A stretch of 64,000 nt of DNA from positions 75,943,719 to 76,007,718 of the forward strand of contig NC_071668.1 in NCBI RefSeq assembly GCF_028554725.1, in the 5' to 3' direction. A program made the translations under genes and the position numbers. Positions 50,538 through 62,351 of this stretch are shown one piece after another (within the stretch, counting starts at the first letter, position 1; the number at the start of each line of letters is the position of its first letter). The notes under the pieces are model-generated. The model did no database searches, was not told the origin of the DNA, and saw only the letters and a list, made by a program, of their open reading frames with translations. Source of the stretch: Zeugodacus cucurbitae (Eukaryota; Arthropoda; Insecta; Diptera; Tephritidae).

Positions 50538-51695
50538 AAGTAAGAAAGGGCTACGTTCGGGTGTAACCGAACATTTTATACTCTCGCAATTTATTGATTT
50601 AACTTTACACAATTTAACTTTACACAATTTGACCCACATATTCGTCATATATATTGTAAAGTCCATTGAAAGTTGGAAACCCTAATATTAGGTTCGATAT
50701 AAGGGGTCTTGAAAACCAATGGTCCGATTTCAGCGATTTTTAGAATGAGGGTGCCACACTATAAACGTAGTATTTGTTCTGCACCGATATCTTCACTAGT
50801 GCTTACTTTATATATTGTAATGTAAAATATTCAGATCGTCTTCCAAGTTCCGGTATATAGGAAGTAGGCGTGGTTGTGAACCGATTTGGCCTATTTTCAC
50901 AACGTATTATTGGGATGTAAGGAAAATATCACAAACCAAGTTTCATTGATATTGGTCAAGTAGTTTCGGAGATATGGTTTTGACCTATAAGTGGGCGGAG
51001 CCACGCCCATTTCAACTTGTGTATACCAATTTGAATGCAGCCCTTCTGTGACATCTTTGTAATGAAATTAAAGGTTTCTAGTGCTTTTCCTTACTGAATT
51101 AAAGCGTTTCTAGTAGTTTTAAACATTACCTTTGTATGGGAGGTAGGCGTGGTTTTAATCTGATTTTCTCCATTTTTGGAATGTATAAGGAAGAGCCTAA
51201 AAGAAACGACTCTAGAAAGTTTGGTTGTTATAGCTTTAGCGGTTTACGAGATATGTACAACAACCTTAGTAGGTGGCCACGCCCACTTCCCCAAAAAAAT
51301 TACATCCACTTATGCCCCTTCCTAGTGGGATCCTTCATACCAAATTTTACTTCAATAGCTCAATTTATGGCTTAGTTATAGCTTTTTATATTTCGCCATT
51401 TTGTGGGCGTGGCAATGGTCCGATTTTGCCCATTTTCGAAAACAACCTCCTCAGGGTGCCAAGAAAAACGTGTTCCAAGTTTCGTTAAGATATCTAAATT
51501 TTTACTCAAGTTATCTGTTGCACGGACAGACGGACGGACGGACAGACAGACATTCGGATTTTGACTCGACTCGTCACCCTGATCGTTTTGATATATATAA
51601 CCCTATATCTAACTCGTTTAGTTTTATGACTTACAAACAACCGTTAGGGGAACAAAACTATAATACTCTCTTAGCAACTGTTGTTGCGAGAGTAT
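50538..51695 (+). mobile_element. Family B interspersed element, full length
   Basis: 5' palindrome GTTCGGGTGTAACCGAAC (50555-50572), subterminal TTATACTCTCGCAA, GGACGGACGGACAGACAGAC microsatellite at 51530-51551, and 3' hairpin ending TTGCGAGAGTATAA at about 51695. Colinear with 20808-21983. Confidence 0.92.
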
Positions 51696-53411
51696 AAAAA
51701 TAGTAACAACAACATAAATGAGTATATATGTATATATAGAGCTTTTGTTGCAACATTCTCTCATGCTCCCCCACCTTCACCTTAGGCACGACGCTTAGCT
51801 ATGACTGGGTGTGAGCACTTCGAGTCGCATAAACTACTTTCAATTTCCTTTCGAAAAGGCAACCAAGAGACAAAAAACAGTAACAATGTTGTATTTATGT
51901 ATGTATGTATAACGCAGTCTTCTGTGTTTTTGTAGCCGCATGGCAACAGCACTTGTTGTTGTTGTTGCAATAGTTGTGCGAGTTGAGTTTTAGATACGTA
52001 CATATGTAACTATAAATATACAACATTATTTTTATGCATTTGTTGCAGTTCTGGTTGTAGTTGTTGTTGTTGTTGGCACCCAAAATTCCGTATGCAACAA
52101 TTCATTGCTGTGGTTAAAGGTGAATGTTGCCACACCTTCGCCTTGACGCTGCATAAAATTTAATGCTTTTTGTTAGCAATTTTGACATATAGCTGAGGCT
52201 TACAAGATGGATGAGCTTAACAGAATAATCGAGAGGTGTTTGAAAAGCTCTTTTGAAAGCTCCTAAAGCTGTCCTCAGCAACATGATTCTGGCAAACTAT
52301 TTGTTTCAGCTTCGTTCACTTCAAATAAGATCATGTGAGTATTTAATGGATGCGTAATAATACAAATACTAGAGGAAGTCTCATGGAAATATGGCGAAAT
52401 TTGGATTTCAAGAAAAAAACTTTTAAGGTTGGTGATCCGTTGAAAGAAAAGTTGTAAACCTCTATGCTTTTAGGACACCTACAGCTCAATTCCAAAGTCG
52501 TTGAAAAACTTGAGCCAGTTTCAAGTACATTTATTGCTCCGTTCCCACGACAGTAGATTCTACGTAGCCGAAAAGGACCGGATTTTTATCTGTCCAAGCA
52601 CAGAAAAAACGACTAAATTCCACAAAATTGTTTGAGGTATGTTTTATGTCACTACAACAACAGCAACAACATTTATTGTTACTTACTTTAGATGCCAAGT
52701 CATGGTGTTCCGAAATCTTGATTTTGATTTGAAAAATTAAGCTGAATAACAATATAAATGTTCCCTGACAATACACAAATTTCAAATTTGTATCACACTA
52801 ACTTAGATCTAAGCTCTGGAAAATGGTTTCATGATCGTATAAAGTCGCAAAACTCTCAACAATATCTCCATGTCGGTACTGTTTGAAGCACTTTATTTCC
52901 ACTCATGTGCATTGGCATTCTACATTACTTTCAAACTCATGTCTAGTAATTCTCCGCCGGCTACTCGGTGCGCCACAGGCGATCTCGTGAATAATTGGCG
53001 CAGCCACAAGTCAACGAGTCTGGGCTGGGTGCGTTTGATTTAACCGATATTTGTAACTTAATTAGCTGCAGCTGTCAGATACGCCGCTTTTGTAGGCGTC
53101 CACAGACTAATGTTGCGCTCACAGTATTATTTTTATTGTTGTACGAGTATGTTCAGGCACACGCTTGCCCAGCGGAGTTAGTTGCACTGCAAATTGCAAT
53201 TTACACTTGCAAAACAGCGCTCAGGAGAGAACGACGCGGAACGGTAGAGAGGCGGAGAGGCTGGATTTGGTTGAATGTGCTGTGCGGTCAGTGGGAGTGT
53301 GAATGAAGTGTGATTTTGTGGTTGCGTTGGCTGAAATGTCTGCGGCCGAAATTCGCTGTTTAATTTTTTTTTTTTGGTTTATCTAGATACATATATACTC
53401 GGGTATTAGCG
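51696..53411. other. Non-coding stretch
   Basis: No supportable gene. CAA/TTG tracts at 51952-51967 and 52055-52075. The block 52950-53330 is GC-richer but unrecognised. Confidence 0.45.
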
Positions 53412-53660
53412 TAAAGGGTGTTTTTTCAGACATGTGGTTTTCTTGAAGAAATAAAACGCATATAATTTATTGCTACGACCAAGAATTTAGTTTATTATAA
53501 AGAAAATGATTTGCCATTATAAAATGATTTCAAGCAAGAGACCGTCCTGGCTGGGTCGAATAAATTCCAGTCGAGTGACACAGTCTTCGAATACTATTTG
53601 CATCAATTGAAATATTGTTCCGCAGTAAAGCTGTTCATTACACTAAACGACGAAATCAAC
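53412..53660 (-). mobile_element. One end of a mariner/Tc1-type element related to 47412
   Basis: Begins AAAGGGTGTTTTTT, close to the AAAGGGTGATTTTTT end at 47413. The minus strand then encodes a decayed transposase C-terminus (RLEFIRPSQDGLLLEIIL). The rest of the element is missing. Confidence 0.6.
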
Positions 53661-54004
53661 TTTTCTTAACCTTTTATTAGACCAAACTAATTTTTTCCAT
53701 AAAATTGAGACAAAAGTAAAAAATCTTAGATTTTCGAAATTAGCCTCCAAAATCGAAATTTTAATATCGAAGTTCGAAAAAAGGACTTAAAATATATTAT
53801 TAATTACAGGATATAGCTACCAAAAAATCCAAAAATGGTTATAGTCTACATTTTCCACTCAATGCAATGGTGTGTAAGACTGTTCGGTAAGCTTCGGTAA
53901 GATGCAATGAAAAAAATAAAAATGTGTATATTGAAAAATAGCACCCACCCACCCACTATAACATCTATCATATAGACTTGACGAAATCATATAAGCCTAT
54001 CACA

Positions 54005-54573
54005 TTGAGGGGGAGCCTGCTTAGAAGCTTCAAAAAATCGCTTTTTCCGAGAACTTTTTTGGGAAGGAAAGAAATATTCGATTGAAACGAAACTTCCAGG
54101 TTTTATTGTTATATATTTCAGCAGTCTTCTCAAATTTTTTCATTAAAATATATGTCATTTATATATGTAAAAAACCCAAAAAAACCATCATTTTTGTTTT
54201 TTAAATTCACTTCAGATTGTTCAAATGGTAGGTTAATCATAACTTTCTTAAGGTTTTTTAGGTTCAACTAGAAAAGAATTTAATCCCGAATACAAAAAAT
54301 TTTGTCTCGTTTCAATAGGACGTTTAATTCTCTATCTTTCAGCCCAATTAGAAAAAATCGTAAATTCAACAAACTGTAGGAAATCGTAAATTCAACAAAC
54401 TGTGAAAAACCGAGAAAGTTTCCGTATGTCAGTATGCCTGCTCGACGCTTGCTCACTATTTCTCCTGTAACTTCAAAAATATTTTGAATTTGCTTCTGAA
54501 ATTGTAGGGACACATTCTTGGATTCAAACAAAAAATCGATTTTTTGGAGCCTCTAAAGCAGGCTCCTCCTTTA
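54005..54573. mobile_element. TTAA-type inverted-repeat element, 569 bp
   Basis: The right boundary is TTAA at 54570; the left is TTGA at 54005, a one-base decay. Ends are imperfect inverted repeats sharing GGAGCCTGCTT and CAAAAAATCG. Contains a short internal duplication GGAAATCGTAAATTCAACAA (about 54360-54400). No coding capacity. Confidence 0.75.
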
Positions 54574-56170
54574 ACGATGCCAAATTCTCCTCTTGGTAAA
54601 CTTAGCTAATTCTGCGCTCAGTATACTTAGCTTTCAAAATGTTCCAGTGCTAATGCATGAGTTTCTCAAAACAATGGTTTGTATCATGGCTAAAACTATA
54701 CTTTTGATATATCTGAATTAATATGTTTAATGAAAAATAAAAAATCAGAGATAAATATATATCTGTGTATATTAATAAATATATAATAAGAAAAAAATTT
54801 TTCTTTAAAATAATTTCTTAATTTTTTCACCATTAAATATCGTGAAATCACAGAAACTGCATATAGCTTCAGTGGCTGTTAAGCTGGCGGAAATTGTGGT
54901 GGATTATTTATGTCGTTGCTACAAGCTAGTCGTTTCCGTGATTACTTAATCACAGTTTGAAAGCCAAGTAATATTCATAAGGCTGTTTTCACTAAGGAAA
55001 TTCAATAATAGTTTTAAAGCCAATGAAGATACAGAAGTTTCCTTTTACATATGTATATCAAAAGCTAATCAGTATCACTTATCAAAACTGATCAGCAAAT
55101 GAAGACATTTTATACAATTTTTTGAAATGTCTATTATAATATCCTTTATTCTGCTCTCAACGGTATATATATATATATATAGGTTCGTATAAGATGACGA
55201 TGCGTTATTCAAGGGACTTGTAAGCAATAGCAACTTCGGATACCTAAAAATATATGTATCAGTAGATTTGGAGTTTCTGTGAAGCGTTTTTTCATTAATC
55301 TAGTGAAGCATACAGCATGAATTATTGTTAACATGTCGCTTTTAGGAATATATACTGAACTAACGACTCAAGTTAGAACAATTTTATATGACTTGAGTCC
55401 ATCTCCTTGTCCCTCTTATATCTACCTATTAAAATATATTCATCACATTCTAGAAGAAAACTCCGAAATTTAATATAATTTAGTGCATTTTATTCTATTT
55501 TTCTTTATTTTTTTCCAGAAAATTGTCATTGCTACTTTATTAACTAATTGGATTCAACTTTAAAATATTTTATTAATAATTTAAGAAATTTTATTTTTAT
55601 TTTTATTATTATTATTTTTAATAATTATTAAATTTGATTTAGCCTGAATATGCATTTACATAGGTTTGTATATATATTTTATATTTTATGCTTAATTAAA
55701 TATTTCAATACTCTTCACTACTAAGTACATATGTATGTAAGCTTGAAACTTTGAAGCTGACACCTCCGAGAAAATAATTGACAATTAAATGATTATGGTA
55801 TAATTAATTTTTTAAATTTCTGTACAAAAATCAAGAAGAGCTGCTGAAAGGTTTTAACACATGCGGTTTTTTCGCTACAAGCACTCAAAATCTTATTTTT
55901 TTCGGAAATTTTTGATTTGTATTTTTTGAAGATATTTTTTAAATTTTTTCGGTCTTAATTTTGAAAGGACCTTCCTACAGTTTGTTGAATTTAGATTGTT
56001 GAATCAAATTCAAAAGCGTAATACAGACAAAACTCAATAACTTCTGTCTGCTTTGAATCGTTGCAAGATTGTTCTAATTGAAATTAGTTCATAAATTATA
56101 AAAATAAGTTAAATTGCGGTTCAGTACAACATTAGCCCAGCAGCAGTCGGATTAGTGCACTTCAGGCGCG
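54574..56170. other. AT-rich non-coding stretch downstream of eya
   Basis: No supportable gene. TA run at 55164-55182. Confidence 0.5.
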
Positions 56171-56640
56171 CTTAAAGCAACCACAGGGTGTTCTGCATGC
56201 TTAATTATTTCAATACATTTTATTTCTCAAAATTTTTAAAATGAATGAAAATTGTTGTAACAACAAAAGCTATAGTTGAAAATAATTTAAAGCAAACACA
56301 GGGTGTTCAACATGCTTGATTATTTAGTTCCATTTTTTTTTCAAAATTTATAAAGTGTATGAAAATTGCTGCAACAACAAAAACTAATGTTGAAAATAAT
56401 TCAAGGCAACTACAGGGTGTTCTGTATGCTTAATTATTGAATTTAATTTTTTTTTTTTTCAAATTTTAGAAAATGCTTTACAATTGTTGTAACAACAAAA
56501 AATTAATGTCGAAATAATCAAAGCTACAACAGGGTGTTCAGCATGCATAATTATTTAGTTTAATTTTTTTTTCAAATTTAGAAAATGCTTGCAAATTGTT
56601 GTAACAACAAAAAAAATAATTTCAAAATAATTATTATCAT
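56171..56640. repeat. Four-unit tandem repeat, period 114-117 bp, downstream of eya
   Basis: The core ACAGGGTGTTC recurs at 56183, 56298, 56412 and 56529, spacings 115, 114 and 117. Each core is followed by a CATGCTTAATTATT-like block, a T-rich stretch, and then the palindrome TTGTTGTAACAACAA (exact in units 1, 3 and 4, degenerate in unit 2). The array starts about 480 bp past the eya stop codon. It could be intergenic or in an extended eya 3' UTR. Confidence 0.85.
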
Positions 56641-56819
56641 TTAAGTCAGGTTGTAAACTTAGCTTAGGCCAGGAAATTTTATGTTAACACACGTTCTATA
56701 AATATAATACAACTTAAAAGAGATTTTTTTGTTATTATCTTGTTCTTGTTTGTTTGCAACGCATTGAGGCAAAAACAAATAAAATTTTAAATATTTTTTG
56801 TTTTCAAATTTTTAGTGTT

Positions 56820-57123
56820 ATACATATGTTTTTTATTTTATTTTTTATTTTTATTTTTCATTAATTAATTTAATAGTTATACTTTACTTTTACTAAATAC
56901 AATGATTAAGTCTTTTAATCTTTAGTGCGTACATTTGCTTAGCTACAATAATATTGATTTAATTTACATGCAAGAGTTGTTCGCTTAGTTAAGTAGTATA
57001 CGTGCATCTGCATGAGCGCAGTGTTAATATTAGAATAGTCATCATTTAACTCATATATGTATGTATTTTTTACAGTGTTATTGCCGCGCAATGTACCCAG
57101 AAGCAGAAGCAGCTGCGCGTCTT
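56820..57123 (-). other. Probable eya 3' UTR
   Basis: Sequence directly downstream of the eya stop. The first cluster of AATAAA signals on the minus strand (TTTATT on the plus strand) is at about 56830-56860, which would give a 3' UTR of roughly 300 nt. The real UTR may run further, through the 115-bp tandem repeats at 56171-56640. No transcript evidence is available to me. Confidence 0.5.
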
Positions 57124-59612
57124 TCATAAGAAACCCATGTCGAGCGCCGTGTAGAGCGCGCGTATATCACTGTGCGACGATATGCGCCAGAAGGGGAAAT
57201 TGTACGTCTTCGCCGCGTTCTCCTCCTCCGTGCCATCGCCGATCACGACGTAGGTGCCCTTGCGTCCGAACCGCGTCATAATGCGTTCGAAGCAGGTGTC
57301 GTGGCCTGTAAGCAAGCAAGCAAATGCGAATTTGTTGAAAAATAACATAAATAAGAAGGCTTGTTATTGATGTAATCGAACACTCACCGATCTTGTGTGC
57401 GCTGTAGATATTTTCAATGGAAAAGATGCCGCCGAGCCCGAAGAGCAGCACTTTTGCCAAGGCGGGCGCCAGTTGCGTCTGCGTCACCAACACATTCACG
57501 CAATTCTCGCGTTGCGCAATCATATTGAGACACTTGGTGGCCAGCGAGGCCCAGTTGTCGGTAGCCATTTCGATGTCCGAACGTATTTGCAGCCATGCGT
57601 CGCGCTTCTCGGGACCCAAGAGACCGCCAACACTGCGAGAATAAGAAATTGATGGTTAATAAATAAACATTTTACGTATGTTATCAAATTTTGGTACTCA
57701 CTTTCCCCGGTAGGTGTTGTAGATCTCCTTGATTTTGCGATATCTGAACGCCAGCTTGCGCATCCAGTCGACGCCGCCACGCACACCGGTCGGCAGGCAG
57801 AGATTTGGTGGCGCGCCAGGTGGCGCACCCGAATGGAAACCGTCCGTCGCGAAATTGTAATTACTCAGATCCTGTCCGTTGTCATCGGAGGACACATCAT
57901 CGATGTGCACCTGATCACATTCCTCGATTTCGTTGAAGAAGAAGTGCGTGTCGGCCATGTTGAAGACCATCTCCTCCATGCGAAAGGCGATCGTCAGCAG
58001 TGTGCTTTGGTCTTTGGTGTAGCGATTGGCGAAGGAACCGGAGAGTAGCGTGTGGAAAATGATGATCGTCTCATCTAGATCCCAGATGAAGACGCGTTCT
58101 GGCGGCTTGGCCGCATCACTGTTTGGTGTGTCGGATGTGGTGCTGCGCGTTGGACTCGGCTGCTGATGGCGTCGTCCACGCGAACGCCCACTCTTGCTGG
58201 TGGGCGTACTCTTGGCATGTGCCGCTGTTGCGGCCGCCGTGGAGTTTGTGCTGAGCGCAGCGGCGGTGGCATTTGGTGAGATCGGCAGCGGCGAATGCGG
58301 TGAATGTGTGGCATGCAACACCGGTGTGGTCGAGTGTGTATCTGTGGGGCTCTCTGACAAATTGGAAGCGCCCACATGGAAGCCATGACTGGCAGCGCTG
58401 GAACTGGGCGAGCTTACGGCTGCATACGGTGAGTAGCTTGCTGGGTTATAATAGTTGCCGTACTGGTCATTGTAGTAGCCACTATAGTCCTGTTGCGCCG
58501 CCGCTGCGGCAGCTGTGCCAAATTGCGCGAAATTGTTGTAGCCATAAGCGGTTGGATAGAGCTGTGAGGAATTATTGTTGCTTGCCGCAGTTGCATACGA
58601 CGGCGTTAAGTACGGCGAACTGGGTTCAATTTTGGTGGCGGCGCGCGCCGCTGCCGTCGTGTAGGGCGTACCATAGGTGGAGTAGAAGGGTGGCGTATAC
58701 TGCTGCATGCTGTTGTAGTAGTTGTAATAATCGTGTTTGCTGGTATCATACGCAGCCGCTGCAGCTGCTGCTGCAGCTGAAGAATTCACCGCCGCCATAG
58801 CAGCGCTGGAGGTGGAGTTTGTGCCAATGCCCGCCACACCACCTTCCATGCCACCCAGTCCACCAACACCGACCGATGAACAACTGTAGATTGAACTGTT
58901 AGTGGGTGCGCCACCATTACCTGTCATCACGTTACTGCCATCCAATTGGGACGCATTGCTGCCGCCCAGCGACGACTGCGTCTCTAAACCACCGCCGACA
59001 GCGTTCACATTAGATGCGCCACCGCTGCCGCCGCTATTATTGAGACCCGGACTACGGTTCTCCGACTTCACAGATGTCAAATGTGACTCAGCTGGCAGCC
59101 AGTGCGACATGCCAGCACTGCCGGCGCCACCCACACCGACACCTAAATCTGCATGCCTACCCACACCCGCAGCGCCCGCGTTACCGAGACCTGCTGAGCC
59201 ATCGACACCGCTCGACGCGCCCTCAGTCGTCGCATGCGGATGCTGATATGTGGAGAAGCTGCTGCCGGGCGATTGCGCGAATGAAGCAGCCGCAGCGGAG
59301 CTAAGTGAAGGATAGGCGCTCAGGCCAGATGATAGGCTACAGCTTGAATTCAGGTTGGGCGCCGCATTGTAATGGCCGCTGAGTGACGCCAGCGAAGTGA
59401 TTGTTGGTTGCAGCGGCTGTGATTGTGGTGGCAGCGTCAGTGGGCTGCATTGACCAGACGCGGCTGAGGAAGCGGCGCCCGCACCGCCCAGTGGTGATTG
59501 TGTATGTGGCAGGGAGTGGGGATGAAGCTGTGAACTATGGTGCTGAGGCTGCTGTGACTGTTGCTGTTGCTGCTGATGATGCGGCGATTGAGCGGTGGTT
59601 TGAGAACAAAGG
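57124..59612 (-). CDS. eya: Eyes absent (Eya) transcriptional co-activator/phosphatase, C-terminal three exons, 5' partial
   Basis: Exons read 59612-57702, 57632-57388 and 57305-57124 (TGA stop). Introns have GTGAGT donors and CAG acceptors, and the phase is kept across both joins. The visible 778 residues begin with a Gln/His-rich stretch, then Ser/Ala/Gly-rich low complexity, then a Tyr-rich block (contains YSTYGTPY, about 58670-58750) typical of the Eya transactivation region. The Eya domain starts near PERVFIWDLDETI. The HAD-type DxDxT nucleophile motif DLDET is at 58081-58067 and is intact. Later blocks GGLLGPEKRDAW, NCVNVLVT, LLFGLGGIFSIENIYSAHKIG and YVVIGDG, and the end ALYTALDMGFL, match the family. 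In flies Eya is a nuclear partner of Sine oculis in eye and gonad development and a protein tyrosine phosphatase. The acceptor at 59613-59614 follows a pyrimidine tract, so the N-terminal exon(s) lie beyond 64000. Identity is near certain; exon limits come from splice motifs and frame. Confidence 0.97.
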
Positions 59613-62351
59613 CTGGAAGAGGAGGAGAAAGTAAATTGAGGTTATTTTGAGTATGAGCTGTTTAATTTATTAGAATTAAAAAAGAAAGCGACAGTTATCT
59701 GCGGAACTCTAGTATTGAGAAGTCTAGTACCGTTACTGCTGGTATCCATTCTGATAATACTAAGCTCGGGAAGATTCTGTTCGGCTTTTTGATTCGACCT
59801 AGCATGATCGGCATATTTTAGGTCAAAATGGTAAGTTCAATGAATTCTATTTATACTTTCTCACTCATTCTTAAACTCCGAACGAGTATAATATATTCAC
59901 CTGAGCGCTTAATTAGCATTTTAATGAAATTTATCAAATAACCAATCCAATAATTTGACTATTTATATTTTATATGCCTCTCCTATCTGTATATTTTCAT
60001 TTTGATCAACTAAGCGGACAAAGCACCAAATTGAAGTTAATGTGCGCTAAAGTCCCAACAGCCAAATAGGCCAATAAAGCCGAGAATTATTACCACGACT
60101 TCCACGAATCGCTAGTGAATGGCAGTGAACTATGAGATGAGAAAAGTGGACAGCAAGAATGGTAAAATAAAAATAAATAAATGACTTAGACGTTGAAAAC
60201 GCAACGAAATAGAAAAAAAAAGAAATAAAACAAAAACAAAAATAAAAATAAAAATAAAAGAAATAGAAGCAAAACAACAACATCGAATTGGAAATGTCGC
60301 CAACGACGGCGACAGCGACGAAAATGAGCAATAAAAAATCAATAATTCTTTGGACAAACATAAAAATCAACATAAACGTTAACAACACCAACAACAACAA
60401 TAAAACTAAATACAACAAGCATAGAGCACAGAGAGTGAATCGAAATGGAAAGCTGAAAAGGAAATTACAAATAAACACTTGAAAAATCCATGTCCAGCAG
60501 AAAAGTCAAGTGTCCGATCCTTAAGCGGAGCGAAAATAAACTATGAAATACTGTTGTAGCACACATGTTACTATTTGGAGAAGTATCTGTGTATATAATT
60601 TGTATATATGTATGTCTGTATGCGTGGGCACACACTTCGTTCGCTGTCAAGTGCCTTTAGCGGCAGTTTTAGTGCTACAAGCTGACTCCACACACGTACG
60701 GCCCGAAACACAAAGAATTAAACTAAATAGGCGAAACTATGAAGAATTACTCGTCGAATAAAAAAATGGCAAAACTGCGCACATCCCAATCATCTGCTTG
60801 GGTCACATATAACGACACACTTGACTTGATCCGTTGCCCGTTTGGTGACCGCGAGTGAACATGTGTGCGGCAAATGTGGCACTTTTATGCCTTTTTGGTA
60901 GAAATTTGCCTCAAAGAGTACAGAAATAACTTTTTTTAATTTTTTACTATAGATACTTATATATATTTCTATATGCATGAAGCTGAAGCAAAATCTAAAA
61001 GATTGTCTTAAAAATCGATTGATGACGGTTGTAAATTTAAGTGACAGTTATTCACAGGCATATATATCTATAAATCTGTCTATATATACCACTTGCTTAT
61101 AATTTTATGCATTCAACTGTATATTTAGTATCATGATAAGTCCAGTTAGCTAATATTGAACTTTTGCCGCTAAATATAAAAATCTGTCAACTTGATTGAA
61201 TTGATTTTGAGCTATTGATTCATGCATATATACATAGAAGGTTCCGTAAAAGAAATAAAAAGAAGAAAGAACCTAAAATTTGTTGGTTGATTATTGGAAA
61301 AGAGATATCAGATATATTCCCATTTGTCAGATATAGGAATCAAGAGGACTAATTAACCATTTCGAAACGGTAGGTGAGACTTCGATCTTGTCGGTGGTGT
61401 GGCATAATGCACTATACAGCAGAAACCAAAGACCTTTTTGAACCATTCCTTCAATTTACTACCACCGAAACCTAAAATGCTCTCTCCAATAATATTCTTC
61501 TCTGATCAAAAAAGTATTTTCTCAATCTTCCTCGTCGTTAATATTTATCTGAGGATGCATTGATGATCTTTGACTGAGGATCTTATACTGATTTTCTGAT
61601 CCCAAGATTTAGTGGCTGTTCTACTCCTTAATAAAGAAAAGCGCATTGTCGGGAAAGATAAAATTTTAACCAATGTTTCATACGCTTCTTCGGGTGTCAA
61701 ACGATTATTTGGACTCCGGGGTTATAAGGAAATAATTTTTCGCAGAGGTTTCGAAACGTTAAGAACTTCCCATTAGCATTTTAGAAATGGTTTATAACCT
61801 TTAGATCTCTCATTCTTCTAAAACATACAGACATCTTCTATAAATAGAAATAAAGTTGCGACCTATTGCGAATGTGAGTAATTTATTAGCCTTAAATCGA
61901 GTCTTATATTAAATATTTTCAATGTTTCATACTCTTGTTCTTATAAGGAAATAATTCTTCATAGGAATTTTGAAAGGAGAAGCACTTCCCATAAACCCAT
62001 TAGCGTTTCCAAAAGGGCTTAAGAGAACCCCTCATTCTTCGAAAACATTCAGACCTACCAACATAGCAAGTAGGAAGATAATCTCGAGCAAATATGAAGG
62101 TAAAGCATTTATTAACCTTAAATCGAGTCTGATCCATGATCACCGGAATGGAAGTCGAAAAAAATTAATAATAAAATCAAAAATCAAAATCAATTCATAG
62201 AACAGCCACCAATAATCTCTCGAACTTCAAAAAGATATGAAATATCAAGGAACTAAAATAAACTACAAACTGCTGTGTGTGATCCAATCCTTCATTGGAT
62301 CCCTCATTAGGTTATAGCATCATTATGAATGATGTAAAATATTTTCTATTC
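59613..62351 (-). other. eya: eya intron sequence (minus-strand gene)
   Basis: Begins with the CAG acceptor and pyrimidine tract of the first visible eya exon. The stretch is AT-rich and I recognise no coding homology. It contains A-rich simple sequence at 60160-60480 and a diverged direct duplication at 61671-62130. I could not recognise an upstream eya exon here; short N-terminal exons would be easy to miss. Confidence 0.7.
61671..62130. repeat. Diverged two-copy direct duplication in eya intron
   Basis: CAATGTTTCATAC occurs at 61671 and 61920. Later shared blocks appear in the same order: TTATAAGGAAATAATT, CACTTCCCAT/AACTTCCCAT, TCATTCTTC and CCTTAAATCGAGTCT (61890 and 62116). The spacing falls from 249 to 226 bp, so the copies differ by indels. 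Confidence 0.75.

Noticed and set aside
58273..58800. 175-codon plus-strand ORF, and a 114-codon one at 58902-59246
   Set aside because: They lie antisense within the eya coding exon, and their composition mirrors the eya codons.
60047..60478. 143-codon minus-strand ORF rich in Phe, Leu and Tyr
   Set aside because: Encoded by A/T-rich simple sequence in the eya intron with no recognisable domain.
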